Origin: JAATFS01 sp037145635
GTDB lineage: Bacteria > Pseudomonadota > Gammaproteobacteria > Xanthomonadales > Xanthomonadaceae
Assembly: GCA_037145635.1 (NCBI GenBank)
Contig: JBBCXB010000004.1
Location: forward strand, 416,532-480,531
Direction: 5' to 3'
DNA length: 64,000 bases
The notes under the pieces were generated by a model. The model did no database searches, was not told the origin of the DNA, and was given only the letters and a program-made list of their open reading frames with translations. Shown here one piece after another: positions 9,732-17,768 of this stretch (position 1 is the first letter of the stretch; each line of letters starts with the position of its first letter). A program made the position numbers and the translations under genes.

Positions 9732-11204
9732 TCAGCGCCGCGCCGCGGTGTCGGTGTCGCGCGCAGGCGGCGCGGCCCATACGAACGTGGCCACGCTGCG
9801 CGCCGGCATCGCGTAGACGAAGCGGCGAGCGCCGTCGCGTACCGCGATCGTCCGCGGTCGGTCGTTCGCGTTGGTGGCCAGCAGCACCCGCGAGCCGTCG
9901 TCGGCGTTGCGGAAGGCGACGTTGTCCAGGCCGTCGCCGGCGGTGTCGGTCGAGGCGATGCGCTCGGCGCCGGGTCGCACGAAGCGGCTGGCATGGGCCA
10001 GGACGTAGTACTCCGGATTGCGCGTGATCCCGCCGTTGCGGGTGTCGATCGTGACCACGCCGCTGCAGGTGGCGCAGCCGCCGGCATGCGGGCCGCGATC
10101 CTGGTCCAGCGCCAGGTTCCACAGCAGCACTCCGCGCGCCCAGTGGCGCACCGGCTGGATCAGCATCCGCCGCGCCATCAGCGTCAGCCCGCCGCTGCGC
10201 AGCGGTTCCCAGGTGCCGCCGGAACACTCGGTCATGTAGGCGTCCTTGCCGGGGAAGGCATCGTGCACCGGCGTCTGCGCGTCCGGCTCGCCCTGGTAGC
10301 AGTGCCACGCCACGCCGGCGACGTGGCGGCCGGCGGCCGGGTCGCGCAGCACCGCGAGCGGCTCCTGCGGCTTGTCCCAGTTGTGGTCCCAGTCCAGCAG
10401 CTGCGGCGCGTCGGCGCGTGCGGCCAGCATCGGCCCGAGATGATCGCCGATCAGCCGCGCGCGCTCCGGCGCGTTCAGGCGCATGCCCGGATAGTCCCTG
10501 GGCTCGAAGTCGGGCTCGTTCTGTACCGTCAGCGCGAAGATCGGCAGGCCTTCGGCCCGGTAGGCCTCGACGTAGCGCAGCAGGTAGCGCGCGAACGCGT
10601 CGTAGTGCGCAGGCGCCAGCCGGCCCTGGACCAGGCTGCGGTTGTCCTTCATCCAGGCCGGCGCGCTCCAGGGGGACGCCATCAGCTTCAACTGCGGGTT
10701 GAGCGCACGCGCGGCGCGCGCCACCGGGATCACGTCGCCGCGATTGGCCTCGATGCTGAAGTGGTCCAGCGTCGGATCGTCGCCGCCGCCGGGCGGATCG
10801 TCGAGGCTGTAATGCCTGCGCGAGAAGTCGGAGGCGCCGATGGTCAGGCGCATGAAACTCAGCCCGAGGCTGCCGTGGTCGCGACCGAACAGTTCCTGCA
10901 GCAGCGCCGCGCGCGGGCGCGGGCCCAGCCGGGTCTGGATCAGCCATGCCGAGGCGTCGGTGAGCGAGGCCCCGAATCCGACCATCGACTGGTGGCGCGT
11001 GCGCGCATCGATGTCGATCAGGCGCGCCTGCTCCGCCTCGGCCGGGCCGGCGAACGCGACGTGGCCGGGAGCCAGCCGCTGCGTCGCGTCCGCGGTGGTG
11101 GTCCAGACCGCGACCCCGGAGGCGGGCTGCGCCGGGGCGGGCACGGTCGCCAGCGCCGCCAGCCCGGCCGCGAAAAGCGCTACTGCGGAGCGCGCAAGGG
11201 TCAT
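9732..11204 (-). CDS. Secreted GH30-family glycosidase (first copy)
   Basis: A 490-residue glycoside hydrolase with an N-terminal signal peptide (MTLARSAVALFAAGLAALA...AQP). GH30 hallmarks are in order: GFGASLTDASAW near the start of the barrel, SPWSAPAWMKD, the acid/base glutamate E230 in VQNEPDF, and the nucleophile E326 in MTECSGG. GH30 enzymes are retaining beta-glycosidases of glucosylceramidase or endo-beta-1,6-glucanase type; substrate cannot be fixed here. It is likely periplasmic or extracellular. AGAGG lies about nine bases before the ATG. It is divergent from a TonB-dependent receptor and shares a 218-bp intergenic region holding a LacI-type operator. It is clearly distinct from, not a recent duplicate of, the second GH30 at 15.7-17.2 kb. 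Confidence 0.88.
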   Translation of the reverse strand: MTLARSAVALFAAGLAALATVPAPAQPASGVAVWTTTADATQRLAPGHVAFAGPAEAEQARLIDIDARTRHQSMVGFGASLTDASAWLIQTRLGPRPRAALLQELFGRDHGSLGLSFMRLTIGASDFSRRHYSLDDPPGGGDDPTLDHFSIEANRGDVIPVARAARALNPQLKLMASPWSAPAWMKDNRSLVQGRLAPAHYDAFARYLLRYVEAYRAEGLPIFALTVQNEPDFEPRDYPGMRLNAPERARLIGDHLGPMLAARADAPQLLDWDHNWDKPQEPLAVLRDPAAGRHVAGVAWHCYQGEPDAQTPVHDAFPGKDAYMTECSGGTWEPLRSGGLTLMARRMLIQPVRHWARGVLLWNLALDQDRGPHAGGCATCSGVVTIDTRNGGITRNPEYYVLAHASRFVRPGAERIASTDTAGDGLDNVAFRNADDGSRVLLATNANDRPRTIAVRDGARRFVYAMPARSVATFVWAAPPARDTDTAARR

Positions 11205-11298
11205 GCGGAATGCCTCTTCGAAGCGGCCGGCGGGCGCTCAAGGTAAGGGAAATCGGCGCAGCGGTGATGCTGCATCGCCGCACGCAGGGCGCTTCGCG

Positions 11299-11331
11299 GC
11301 GGTGCCGGGCATTGCGCGGCAATGCCCGGCA
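11299..11331. repeat. Strong stem-loop in the divergent promoter region
   Basis: Two 14-base arms (GGTGCCGGGCATTG at 11299-11312 and its exact complement at 11318-11331) flank a CGCGG loop. It lies about 95 bases upstream of the GH30 start, on the other side of the region from the LacI operator. It may be a REP-like element or an mRNA leader structure of the GH30 gene. Confidence 0.6.
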
Positions 11332-11360
11332 CCGGCGTCGTGTGGCGGTGGCTGTCGCAG

Positions 11361-11400
11361 TTGACAAGCGGGTTTCGCCGCCCGTAAGACAGCGCTGTCA
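11361..11400 (+). promoter_or_regulatory. Receptor promoter overlapped by a LacI-type operator
   Basis: TTGACA at 11361-11366 is followed after 18 bases by a weak -10 (TAAGAC). That -10 runs into the palindrome AGACAGCGCTGTCA (11387-11400; core GACAGCGCTGTC is a perfect 12-bp palindrome with the central CG typical of LacI-family sites). A bound repressor would cover the -10. The receptor ATG follows 22 bases later. The same palindrome recurs at 17243 and 17664. Confidence 0.65.
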
Positions 11401-11422
11401 ATCACGGGCCTGGAGGGAGCTC

Positions 11423-14203
11423 ATGACACCCCGAATCATTGCGGCGCAGGCGCATGCACGCCTGGCGCGGAGTCCGCGCAGGCGTCGTCTGGCCATCGCC
11501 TGCGGCGTGGCCCTGGTCGTTTCGCTGAGCGCGCAGGCGCAGCAGGCCGCGGCACCCCCTGCCAGCGCCACCGCGCGCCAGGACGCCACCACGCTCGACG
11601 CGGTCACGGTGACCGGCATCCGCCACAGCATCGAGACGTCGGTGGAGACCAAGAGCGAGTCCACCTCGATCGTGGAGGCGATCTCGGCCGAGGACATCGG
11701 CAAGCTGCCCGACGTGAGCATCGCCGACTCGATCTCGCGCCTGCCCGGCATCGCCACCCAGCGGGTGGACGGACGCTCGCAGGTGATCAACATCCGCGGC
11801 ATGTCCGAGCAGTTCGTGGGCACCACGCTCAACGGGCGCGAACAGGTCAGTACCGGCGACAGCCGCGGCGTGGAGTTCGACCAGTACCCAGCCGAGCTGA
11901 TCAACGCCGTCACCGTGTATAAGACCGCCGACGCCGCGGTCATCGGCCAGGGGCTGTCGGGCACCGTGGACCTGCGCACCATCCGTCCGCTCGACCTGGG
12001 CGAGCGCCGCGTCGTGTTCAGCGGCAATGGCGAGAAGAACTCGCTGGGCAGCCTCAGCAGCGATGGCGACGACCGCGGCTATCGCGCCAGCGCCTCCTAC
12101 GTGGACCAGTTCGCCGACGACACCCTCGGCGTGGCGCTGGGCGTGGCGCGGCTGAACTCGCCGTTCCAGGAGAAGCACTACAAGCGCTGGTGGTGGGCCA
12201 ACACCGATGCGTTCGAGCCACCGGCCCCGCAGCCGGGCAAGCCGGCCGACGCGGTGGCGCTGCAGGGCTCGGAAGCCTGGGTCAAATCGCGCGACCTCAC
12301 CCGCGACGGCGTGATGGGCGCGCTGGAGTTCAAGCCCAACGAGCATTTCCACAGCCTGCTCGACCTGTACTACTCCAGGTTCACGCAGGACGAGGTCACC
12401 CACGGCACCATGTGGTCCAACGACCCGTACTTCAGCAACGGCGCCGGCGGGCAGGTGGGCTATCGCGACGTGGTCACCCGCGACCGCGACGGCGTGCCGG
12501 TGATCACCGACGGCATCCTGACCGGCACCCAGCCGGTCGTGCGCAACGACAGCAACCAGCGCACGGACCGGATCCTCTCGGCCGGCTGGACCAACACCCT
12601 GGCCTGGGATCCGTGGACGCTGACGCTGGACCTGAACTATTCGCGCGCCGAACGCCGGCAGTCGCAGCTGGAGACCTATGCCGGGCGGCTCGGCCAGCAA
12701 GACATCGGCTTCGACCTGGGCGGCCCGGGCTACGCGCAGTACGCGCTGCCGGACATGGCCGACCCCGACGCGGTCTATCTGTGGGACCCGCAGAACTGGG
12801 GCCATGACGGCCGCCTGGAGAATTCCTGGCAGAAGGACGAGATCAAGGCCGGGCGCTTCCAGGTCAACTACAACGTCGACACCGCGCTGGTGCGCAGTTT
12901 CGACCTGGGCGTGAACCTCAACCGGCGCAGCAAGGACAAGCGCGCCGACGTGTATTTCGCCGACCTGCCCGGACGCGTGCCGGTGCGGGTGGACCCGGCG
13001 CTGCTGATGTCGCCGACCTCGCTCGGCTTCGTCGGCATCGGCGGCCTGCTCAGCTACGATCCGAGGGCGCTGCTGGACCGCTACTACGACGTGGCGCTGT
13101 CGGAAAGCAACGACGACCTGCGCAAGGACTATGTGGTCGACGAGGACGTCAACACCTACTTCGTCCGCGCCAACCTCGACCTGGACCTGGGCGAGACCGT
13201 GCGCGTGCGCGGCAACGCCGGCCTGCAGTACATCACCACCGACCAGTCCTCCACCGGCTTCAACGCCAACGGCGGCGCGGTGGTGGGCACGCAGACGCTG
13301 GGCACGCGCTACCACGACGTGCTGCCCAGCCTCAACCTGGTGTTTGACTTCGGCGACGGCTGGATGGCGCGCCTGGGCGCGGCCAAGCAGCTGATGCGGC
13401 CGCCGATCAACTACCTGAGCGCCGATTCCGATGCCAGCGTCAGCCTGACCACCGGCGAGTGGAACGGCAGCGGCGGCAACCCTACGCTGGAGCCGTACCG
13501 TGCCAACGCGGTGGACCTGTCGCTGGAGAAGTATTTCGGCTCGGCCAGCTATGTCAGCCTGGCGCTGTTCTACAAAGACCTGGAGACCTACATCTACCGG
13601 CAGAACCTGCAGTGGGACTTCACCGGCTACGACCCCGACGGTCGCACGCCGATCTCCGACATCGGCACCTTCTCGACCTGGGCCAACGGCAGCGGCGGCT
13701 ACCTGCGCGGCGTGGAACTGGCCGCCACGGTCACCGGCGACGTGATCACCGAGGCGCTGGACGGCTTCGGCCTGCAGCTCAACGGCTCCTACACCGAGTC
13801 GTCGGTGGACCCGGACCCGAACGACGACTCGCCGGGCACCGACACCATTCCCGGCCTGTCCAAGGTGGTGGCCAACGCCACGCTGTTCTACGAGAAGCAC
13901 GGCTTCGGCGCGCGCATCAGCCAGCGCTACCGCGACGGCTACCGCGGCGAGTACGGCTCGCTGTTCGGCCAGCGCCAGTACCGCAACACCCTGAGCGAGC
14001 GCGTCACCGACCTGCAGCTCAGCTACGACTTTCCCGACAGCGGGCGCTTCAAGGGCCTGTCGCTGATGTTCCAGGTCAACAACGTCACCAACGAGCCGTT
14101 CCGCACCGTCGTCAGCGAGGGCAGCGGTACCGGCCTGTTCCTGCCGGAGGAATACACCGAGTACGGCCGCCAGTACCTGGTCGGCTTCAGCTACCGGATG
14201 TAG
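11423..14203 (+). CDS. TonB-dependent receptor, carbohydrate type (first copy)
   Basis: A 926-residue outer-membrane receptor of the Xanthomonas/Caulobacter TonB-dependent family, expected to import oligosaccharide using TonB energy. It starts with an Arg-rich signal peptide ending near AQAQ (residues about 1-40), then a TonB-box-like TLDAVTVTGIR, a plug domain (EDIGKLPDVSIADSISRLPG, INIRGMSEQ, VYKTADAAVIGQGLSGTVD) and a long beta-barrel ending in the aromatic strand YLVGFSYRM. GGAGGGAGC sits just before the ATG, which is preferred over the upstream in-frame extension. It is divergent from a GH30 enzyme and followed by the LacI regulator. The repressor site in its promoter suggests substrate induction. 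Confidence 0.92.
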   Translation: MTPRIIAAQAHARLARSPRRRRLAIACGVALVVSLSAQAQQAAAPPASATARQDATTLDAVTVTGIRHSIETSVETKSESTSIVEAISAEDIGKLPDVSIADSISRLPGIATQRVDGRSQVINIRGMSEQFVGTTLNGREQVSTGDSRGVEFDQYPAELINAVTVYKTADAAVIGQGLSGTVDLRTIRPLDLGERRVVFSGNGEKNSLGSLSSDGDDRGYRASASYVDQFADDTLGVALGVARLNSPFQEKHYKRWWWANTDAFEPPAPQPGKPADAVALQGSEAWVKSRDLTRDGVMGALEFKPNEHFHSLLDLYYSRFTQDEVTHGTMWSNDPYFSNGAGGQVGYRDVVTRDRDGVPVITDGILTGTQPVVRNDSNQRTDRILSAGWTNTLAWDPWTLTLDLNYSRAERRQSQLETYAGRLGQQDIGFDLGGPGYAQYALPDMADPDAVYLWDPQNWGHDGRLENSWQKDEIKAGRFQVNYNVDTALVRSFDLGVNLNRRSKDKRADVYFADLPGRVPVRVDPALLMSPTSLGFVGIGGLLSYDPRALLDRYYDVALSESNDDLRKDYVVDEDVNTYFVRANLDLDLGETVRVRGNAGLQYITTDQSSTGFNANGGAVVGTQTLGTRYHDVLPSLNLVFDFGDGWMARLGAAKQLMRPPINYLSADSDASVSLTTGEWNGSGGNPTLEPYRANAVDLSLEKYFGSASYVSLALFYKDLETYIYRQNLQWDFTGYDPDGRTPISDIGTFSTWANGSGGYLRGVELAATVTGDVITEALDGFGLQLNGSYTESSVDPDPNDDSPGTDTIPGLSKVVANATLFYEKHGFGARISQRYRDGYRGEYGSLFGQRQYRNTLSERVTDLQLSYDFPDSGRFKGLSLMFQVNNVTNEPFRTVVSEGSGTGLFLPEEYTEYGRQYLVGFSYRM

Positions 14204-14366
14204 CGTGACGGCGGGCCCGCGGCCGCTGCGCCGTCGGCCCGGGCCGGCGCGGCGCCTGGCCACGGTGGCGCGCCGTGCCGGCTTCTGGTGAAGTGGCGGC
14301 GCACGACCCGGGGTGCGGCGCGGAGCGGCTGCGCCGGCGTGGGTCTGTCATGGGAGACGGGCGCGG

Positions 14367-15461
14367 ATGCGAGTCAGGATCGAGGACGTGGCGGCGGCGG
14401 CGGGCGTGTCGATGAAGACCGTCTCGCGCGTGTTGAACGGCGAGCCGGGCGTGCGGCAGGAAACCCGCGCCCGGATCGAGGCCGCCGCCTCGGCCCTGGA
14501 CTACCGGCCCGACCCGGCCGCCCGGCGGCTGGCCGGACGGCGTTCGTACCTGGTCGGCTTCTTCTACGACAACCCGTCGGCGAGCTACCTGATGGAGCTG
14601 ATCGCCGGCGTCGTGGAGGCGTGCTCCGGCCTGCACTACGGCATGCTGGTACAGCCGGTGGAGTTCCAGAGCCGCGACCTGGTGGACGCGGTGGAGGCGC
14701 AGGTCGCCGCCTCGCAGCTGGACGGGGTGATCCTGACCCCGCCGCTGACCGACTTCGCGCCGCTGCTGCGCCGCCTGCAGCAGCGGCGCATCGCCTACGC
14801 CTCGGTCACGCCCAAGGACAGCGCCAGTGCCATCGGCGTGACCCTGGACGACGAGGCCGCGGTCTGCGAGCTGATGCAACTGCTGATCGCGCAGGGCCAC
14901 CGCCGCATCGCGCATATCAAGGGCGACCGCATGCACGGCGCCTGCCAGCGCCGTTTCAGGGGATACCGACGGGCGTTGCGCGGCGCCGGGCTCGACTACG
15001 ATCCGGACCTGGTGGTGCAGGGCGACTTCTCGTTCGATGCCGGCGTGCGTGCCGCGCGCAGCCTGCTCGATCTGGCACGGCCGCCGACGGCGATCTTCGC
15101 CGGCAACGACGACATGGCCACCGGCGTGCTCAGCGTCGCCTACGAGCGCGGCCTGCGGGTGCCGGCCCAGCTGTCGATCTGCGGCTACGACGACATGCCG
15201 GCCTCGCGCCAGATCTATCCGCCGCTGACCACCATCCACCAGCCGGTGCGCGAGATGGGACGGGTGGTGACCGCCGAGCTGGTGCGCGCGATCCGCGATC
15301 CCGCGGCCGGGCGTATGGTGCCGATGCCGTATGCGTTGAAGCTGCGCGGCTCGATCGCCCCGCCTGCGTCGGCGGACCGTTGCGGAGCGCAGCCGGCGGC
15401 TGCGCGCGACACGGTCCCGCGCACGCGCCGCGCGGTCACGGCGGGGGCGGGCGAGGCCTGA
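14367..15461 (+). CDS. LacI-family transcriptional regulator
   Basis: 364 residues. The N-terminal helix-turn-helix (RIEDVAAAAGVSMKTVSRVL, residues 4-23) and the hinge helix (PDPAARRLAG, around residues 50-60) with its leucine are intact; that leucine inserts at the central CG of LacI-type operators. The periplasmic-binding-protein-like sensor domain follows, with typical motifs AIFAGNDDMATGVL and SICGYDDMP. The tail after LKLRGSIAPP is low-complexity. The ATG has GGGAGA upstream; an in-frame extension to 14313 lacks the family start. The gene lies in the middle of the GH30/receptor locus, so it is the natural candidate to bind the palindromes at 11387, 17243 and 17664. The inducer is presumably an oligosaccharide product, which is inference. 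Confidence 0.93.
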   Translation: MRVRIEDVAAAAGVSMKTVSRVLNGEPGVRQETRARIEAAASALDYRPDPAARRLAGRRSYLVGFFYDNPSASYLMELIAGVVEACSGLHYGMLVQPVEFQSRDLVDAVEAQVAASQLDGVILTPPLTDFAPLLRRLQQRRIAYASVTPKDSASAIGVTLDDEAAVCELMQLLIAQGHRRIAHIKGDRMHGACQRRFRGYRRALRGAGLDYDPDLVVQGDFSFDAGVRAARSLLDLARPPTAIFAGNDDMATGVLSVAYERGLRVPAQLSICGYDDMPASRQIYPPLTTIHQPVREMGRVVTAELVRAIRDPAAGRMVPMPYALKLRGSIAPPASADRCGAQPAAARDTVPRTRRAVTAGAGEA

Positions 15462-15720
15462 GCGTCACCGCCCCGCAGGGCGCGAGGAGGGCGCGTAGGC
15501 GCCACGACGATTCGATGCTCTGCGCGACGTCGTCCCCCACGGTCCGAGGTCCAATACCAACGCGGACCAAACTCCGACGCCGCCACGGCACTTGATGCCG
15601 CAGCCGGCGGCCGACCCCGTCCGAGGCCGCCGAGCCCCGGCCCTCGACCCTCCGTTCGCCGAGGAGCCCGGTGCGGGCCCCGGGCGCGCCGCGGCGACGG
15701 GCCGCAGGCCCGACGTGGCT

Positions 15721-17187
15721 TCAGTGCTGCAGGGTCTGGATCGCGTGCGCGGGAATCGTGATCTCGGCCGACCGCGTACCCACGTAGAAGTTGTAGGTGA
15801 TCTTCCGGTCGCCCGGGTTCATCACCACCGTGGTCAGCCGGTTGTCCTGGTTGAGGAAGGCCGTGGCGATCAGCGTGCTGCGGCTGCTGGCCGCACTGAC
15901 GCGCCGCGCGTCGGGGCGGATGAACTTGGAGAAATGGCCGATGTAGTAGTAGCTGGGCGTGTAGATCAGCTCGCCGCTGCGCAGGTCGGCATGCATTGGC
16001 GCGAAGCACCAGTTACCGACATGGTTCGGTCCGCCCTGCTCGTCGAGCAGGATGTTCCAGTCGGTCCAGCCCACCGCCCCGTTGTTGAGGTCGTTGATCA
16101 TGGCGGTGCCGTAGCGCTCGGCGTTGGGCCAGTACTGGTAGCGGGCCGGGTCGAACTTCTCGACCGCGGCCTCGGTCAGCAGCACCGGCTTGTCCGGGTA
16201 GGCCTGGGTCACTGCCGCCACGTTGGCGAACATCGGATCGAAACCGGCCCAGGTCTCGTACCAGTGGAAGCCCATGCCCCACGCGTACTTGGCCGCCTCG
16301 GGATCGTCGAACATGACCTGCGCGCGGAACGCCATCATGTCGCGGTTGTGGTCCCAGACCACGATCTTCTTGTCGCCCAGGCCGGCCTGCTGCATCACCG
16401 GACCGAGGTGGTTCTTGAGGAAGTCGCGCTCCTGTTCGGCGGTGAACAGCATCGATTCCCACTTCTGCGTGGCCATCGGCTCGTTCTGCAGCGTGATGCC
16501 CCAGACCGGGATGCCTTCCTGCTCGTAGGCCTTGATGAAGCGGGTGAAGTACTTCGCCCAGGCATCCGCATACTCGGGCCGCAGCGCACCGCCGCGCAGC
16601 ATGCTGCCGTTGGTCTTCATGAAGGCGGGCGCGCTCCACGGGCTGGCGAACAGCGTGAGCGTGCCGCCGGCCTGCTGGATGGCGCGCTTGATCAACGGGA
16701 TGCGTGCCTTGCGGTCGTGCTCGATGGAGAAGGTCGACAGCGTCTTGTCGCCTTCCTGGATGTAGGTGTAGCTGGCCGGGCTGAAGTCCGAGCTGTGGAT
16801 GGTGGTGCGCGCCAGCGAGTAGCCGATGCCGTCCTGCGGGTCGTAGTACGCCCTGAGCAACTCGGCCTGCTGCTTGCCACCGAGCCGGGCGAACACCTCG
16901 GCGCTGGCATCGGTGATGGCGCCGCCGATGCCGAGCACGGACTGGTAGCGCCGGTCCGGGTCCACGAAGATCGACGTCTCCACCTCGGTCAGCGCATGGC
17001 CGGCCTTCAATTCGACCCGGCCATCGGCGCTCAGGCGCTTGTCGGTGCCTTCGGCCGTGGTGAAGATCTGTACCGCCGCGGTATCGGGCACATAGCGCGC
17101 CGGCACCGGCGCGGCAGCCTGCGCAAACGGGGCGCCGGCCATCAGCCCGGCGACGACGGCGGTGACGAGAAGCGGAGAAGCGGGCAT
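15721..17187 (-). CDS. Secreted GH30-family glycosidase (second copy)
   Basis: 488 residues with a signal peptide (MPASPLLVTAVVAGLMAGAPFAQA). GH30 signatures: LGIGGAITDASAEVF, SPWSAPAFMKTNGSM, acid/base E236 in LQNEPMA, nucleophile E339 in LLTEAAVEK, and a C-terminal beta-sandwich. It looks closer to the glucosylceramidase/beta-1,6-glucanase branches than to the xylanase branches, but substrate is unproven. GAGG precedes the ATG. It is divergent from the second receptor gene across a 581-bp region carrying a LacI-type operator on its own promoter. Sharing one regulator with the first GH30 suggests the two act on the same polymer, for example endo- and exo-acting. The 259-bp gap downstream (15462-15720) holds nothing I can name. 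Confidence 0.9.
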   Translation of the reverse strand: MPASPLLVTAVVAGLMAGAPFAQAAAPVPARYVPDTAAVQIFTTAEGTDKRLSADGRVELKAGHALTEVETSIFVDPDRRYQSVLGIGGAITDASAEVFARLGGKQQAELLRAYYDPQDGIGYSLARTTIHSSDFSPASYTYIQEGDKTLSTFSIEHDRKARIPLIKRAIQQAGGTLTLFASPWSAPAFMKTNGSMLRGGALRPEYADAWAKYFTRFIKAYEQEGIPVWGITLQNEPMATQKWESMLFTAEQERDFLKNHLGPVMQQAGLGDKKIVVWDHNRDMMAFRAQVMFDDPEAAKYAWGMGFHWYETWAGFDPMFANVAAVTQAYPDKPVLLTEAAVEKFDPARYQYWPNAERYGTAMINDLNNGAVGWTDWNILLDEQGGPNHVGNWCFAPMHADLRSGELIYTPSYYYIGHFSKFIRPDARRVSAASSRSTLIATAFLNQDNRLTTVVMNPGDRKITYNFYVGTRSAEITIPAHAIQTLQH

Positions 17188-17242
17188 GCAGACCTCGTGG
17201 CAGGAAGGGAAGCGGGCAACGGCGTCGTATGGCTCGGCGGGC

Positions 17243-17281
17243 TGACAGCGCTGTCTACCCGCGGGCGACGGCGCGTGTCAA
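17243..17281 (-). promoter_or_regulatory. GH30 promoter overlapped by a LacI-type operator
   Basis: Read leftward: TTGACA (17281-17276), 18 bases, then TAGACA (17257-17252) running into the palindrome whose + strand reads TGACAGCGCTGTCT (17243-17256). This is the same layout as at 11361-11400: a consensus -35, and a poor -10 embedded in the operator. The -35 also forms half of the inverted repeat GTGTCA-aaccc-TGACAC (17275-17291). Confidence 0.62.
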
Positions 17282-17529
17282 ACCCTGACACACCGCGGGC
17301 CCATCGCTGCGGCGAGAGCCGCCAGCGGCGGTTCGCGGCGGCATCGCGATGTTGCTGCGCAGCAAGGCGCCTGCGCGAAACGGACAGTCGACCTTGCATG
17401 GAGCGGCGCGTCCTGCGAGCTGAGAAGCAGTGCGTTCGGTGCACAGCGCCCGCCGTGCCGGTCGCGCCACCACCCGCATTGAAACGCGGCAGCGCGGCGC
17501 ACGTTGCGACTCCACGGCGGATCGCGCCC

Positions 17530-17543
17530 TGTAAGCGTTTACG
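17530..17543. promoter_or_regulatory. Second LacI-type operator-like palindrome
   Basis: TGTAAGCGTTTACG (core GTAAGCGTTTAC, one mismatch from perfect symmetry, central CG). It differs from the GACAGCGCTGTC sites, so it could belong to another LacI-family protein. It lies between the two divergent start codons, about 225 bases before the receptor gene. Confidence 0.4.
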
Positions 17544-17606
17544 GTCTCGTGGCAGGCCTTCCGGAACTGCGCAGCGGCGATCGGGCCGGGTTGCGCTGCA
17601 ACATCG

Positions 17607-17620
17607 TTTTCCCGGGAAAA
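17607..17620. promoter_or_regulatory. Perfect palindrome TTTTCCCGGGAAAA
   Basis: A 14-bp perfect palindrome (extended arms CGTTTT and AAAAACG) 43 bases upstream of the second receptor's likely -35. It stands out by its A/T runs in GC-rich DNA. It may be a binding site for an unidentified regulator; no known consensus is claimed. Confidence 0.4.
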
Positions 17621-17662
17621 ACGCATGGTTCTTGTCGGATTGTGTCCGTTTGGTGTCGTCGT

Positions 17663-17691
17663 TTGACAACGCTGTCAGCGTGCCTTCCAAT
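17663..17691 (+). promoter_or_regulatory. Receptor/halogenase operon promoter with LacI-type operator
   Basis: TTGACA (17663-17668), 17 bases, TCCAAT (17686-17691) makes a good sigma-70 promoter. The palindrome TGACAACGCTGTCA (17664-17677) covers its -35. It lies about 77 bases before the ATG and presumably drives the whole five-gene operon 17769-25659. Confidence 0.65.
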
Positions 17692-17768
17692 CCGGCCGCA
17701 GGCGCCCCGGGCGCCCTCCAAAATCCAATGCGTCGCACGTCTCGTGAATTTCCGGGGAGGGAAGATCC

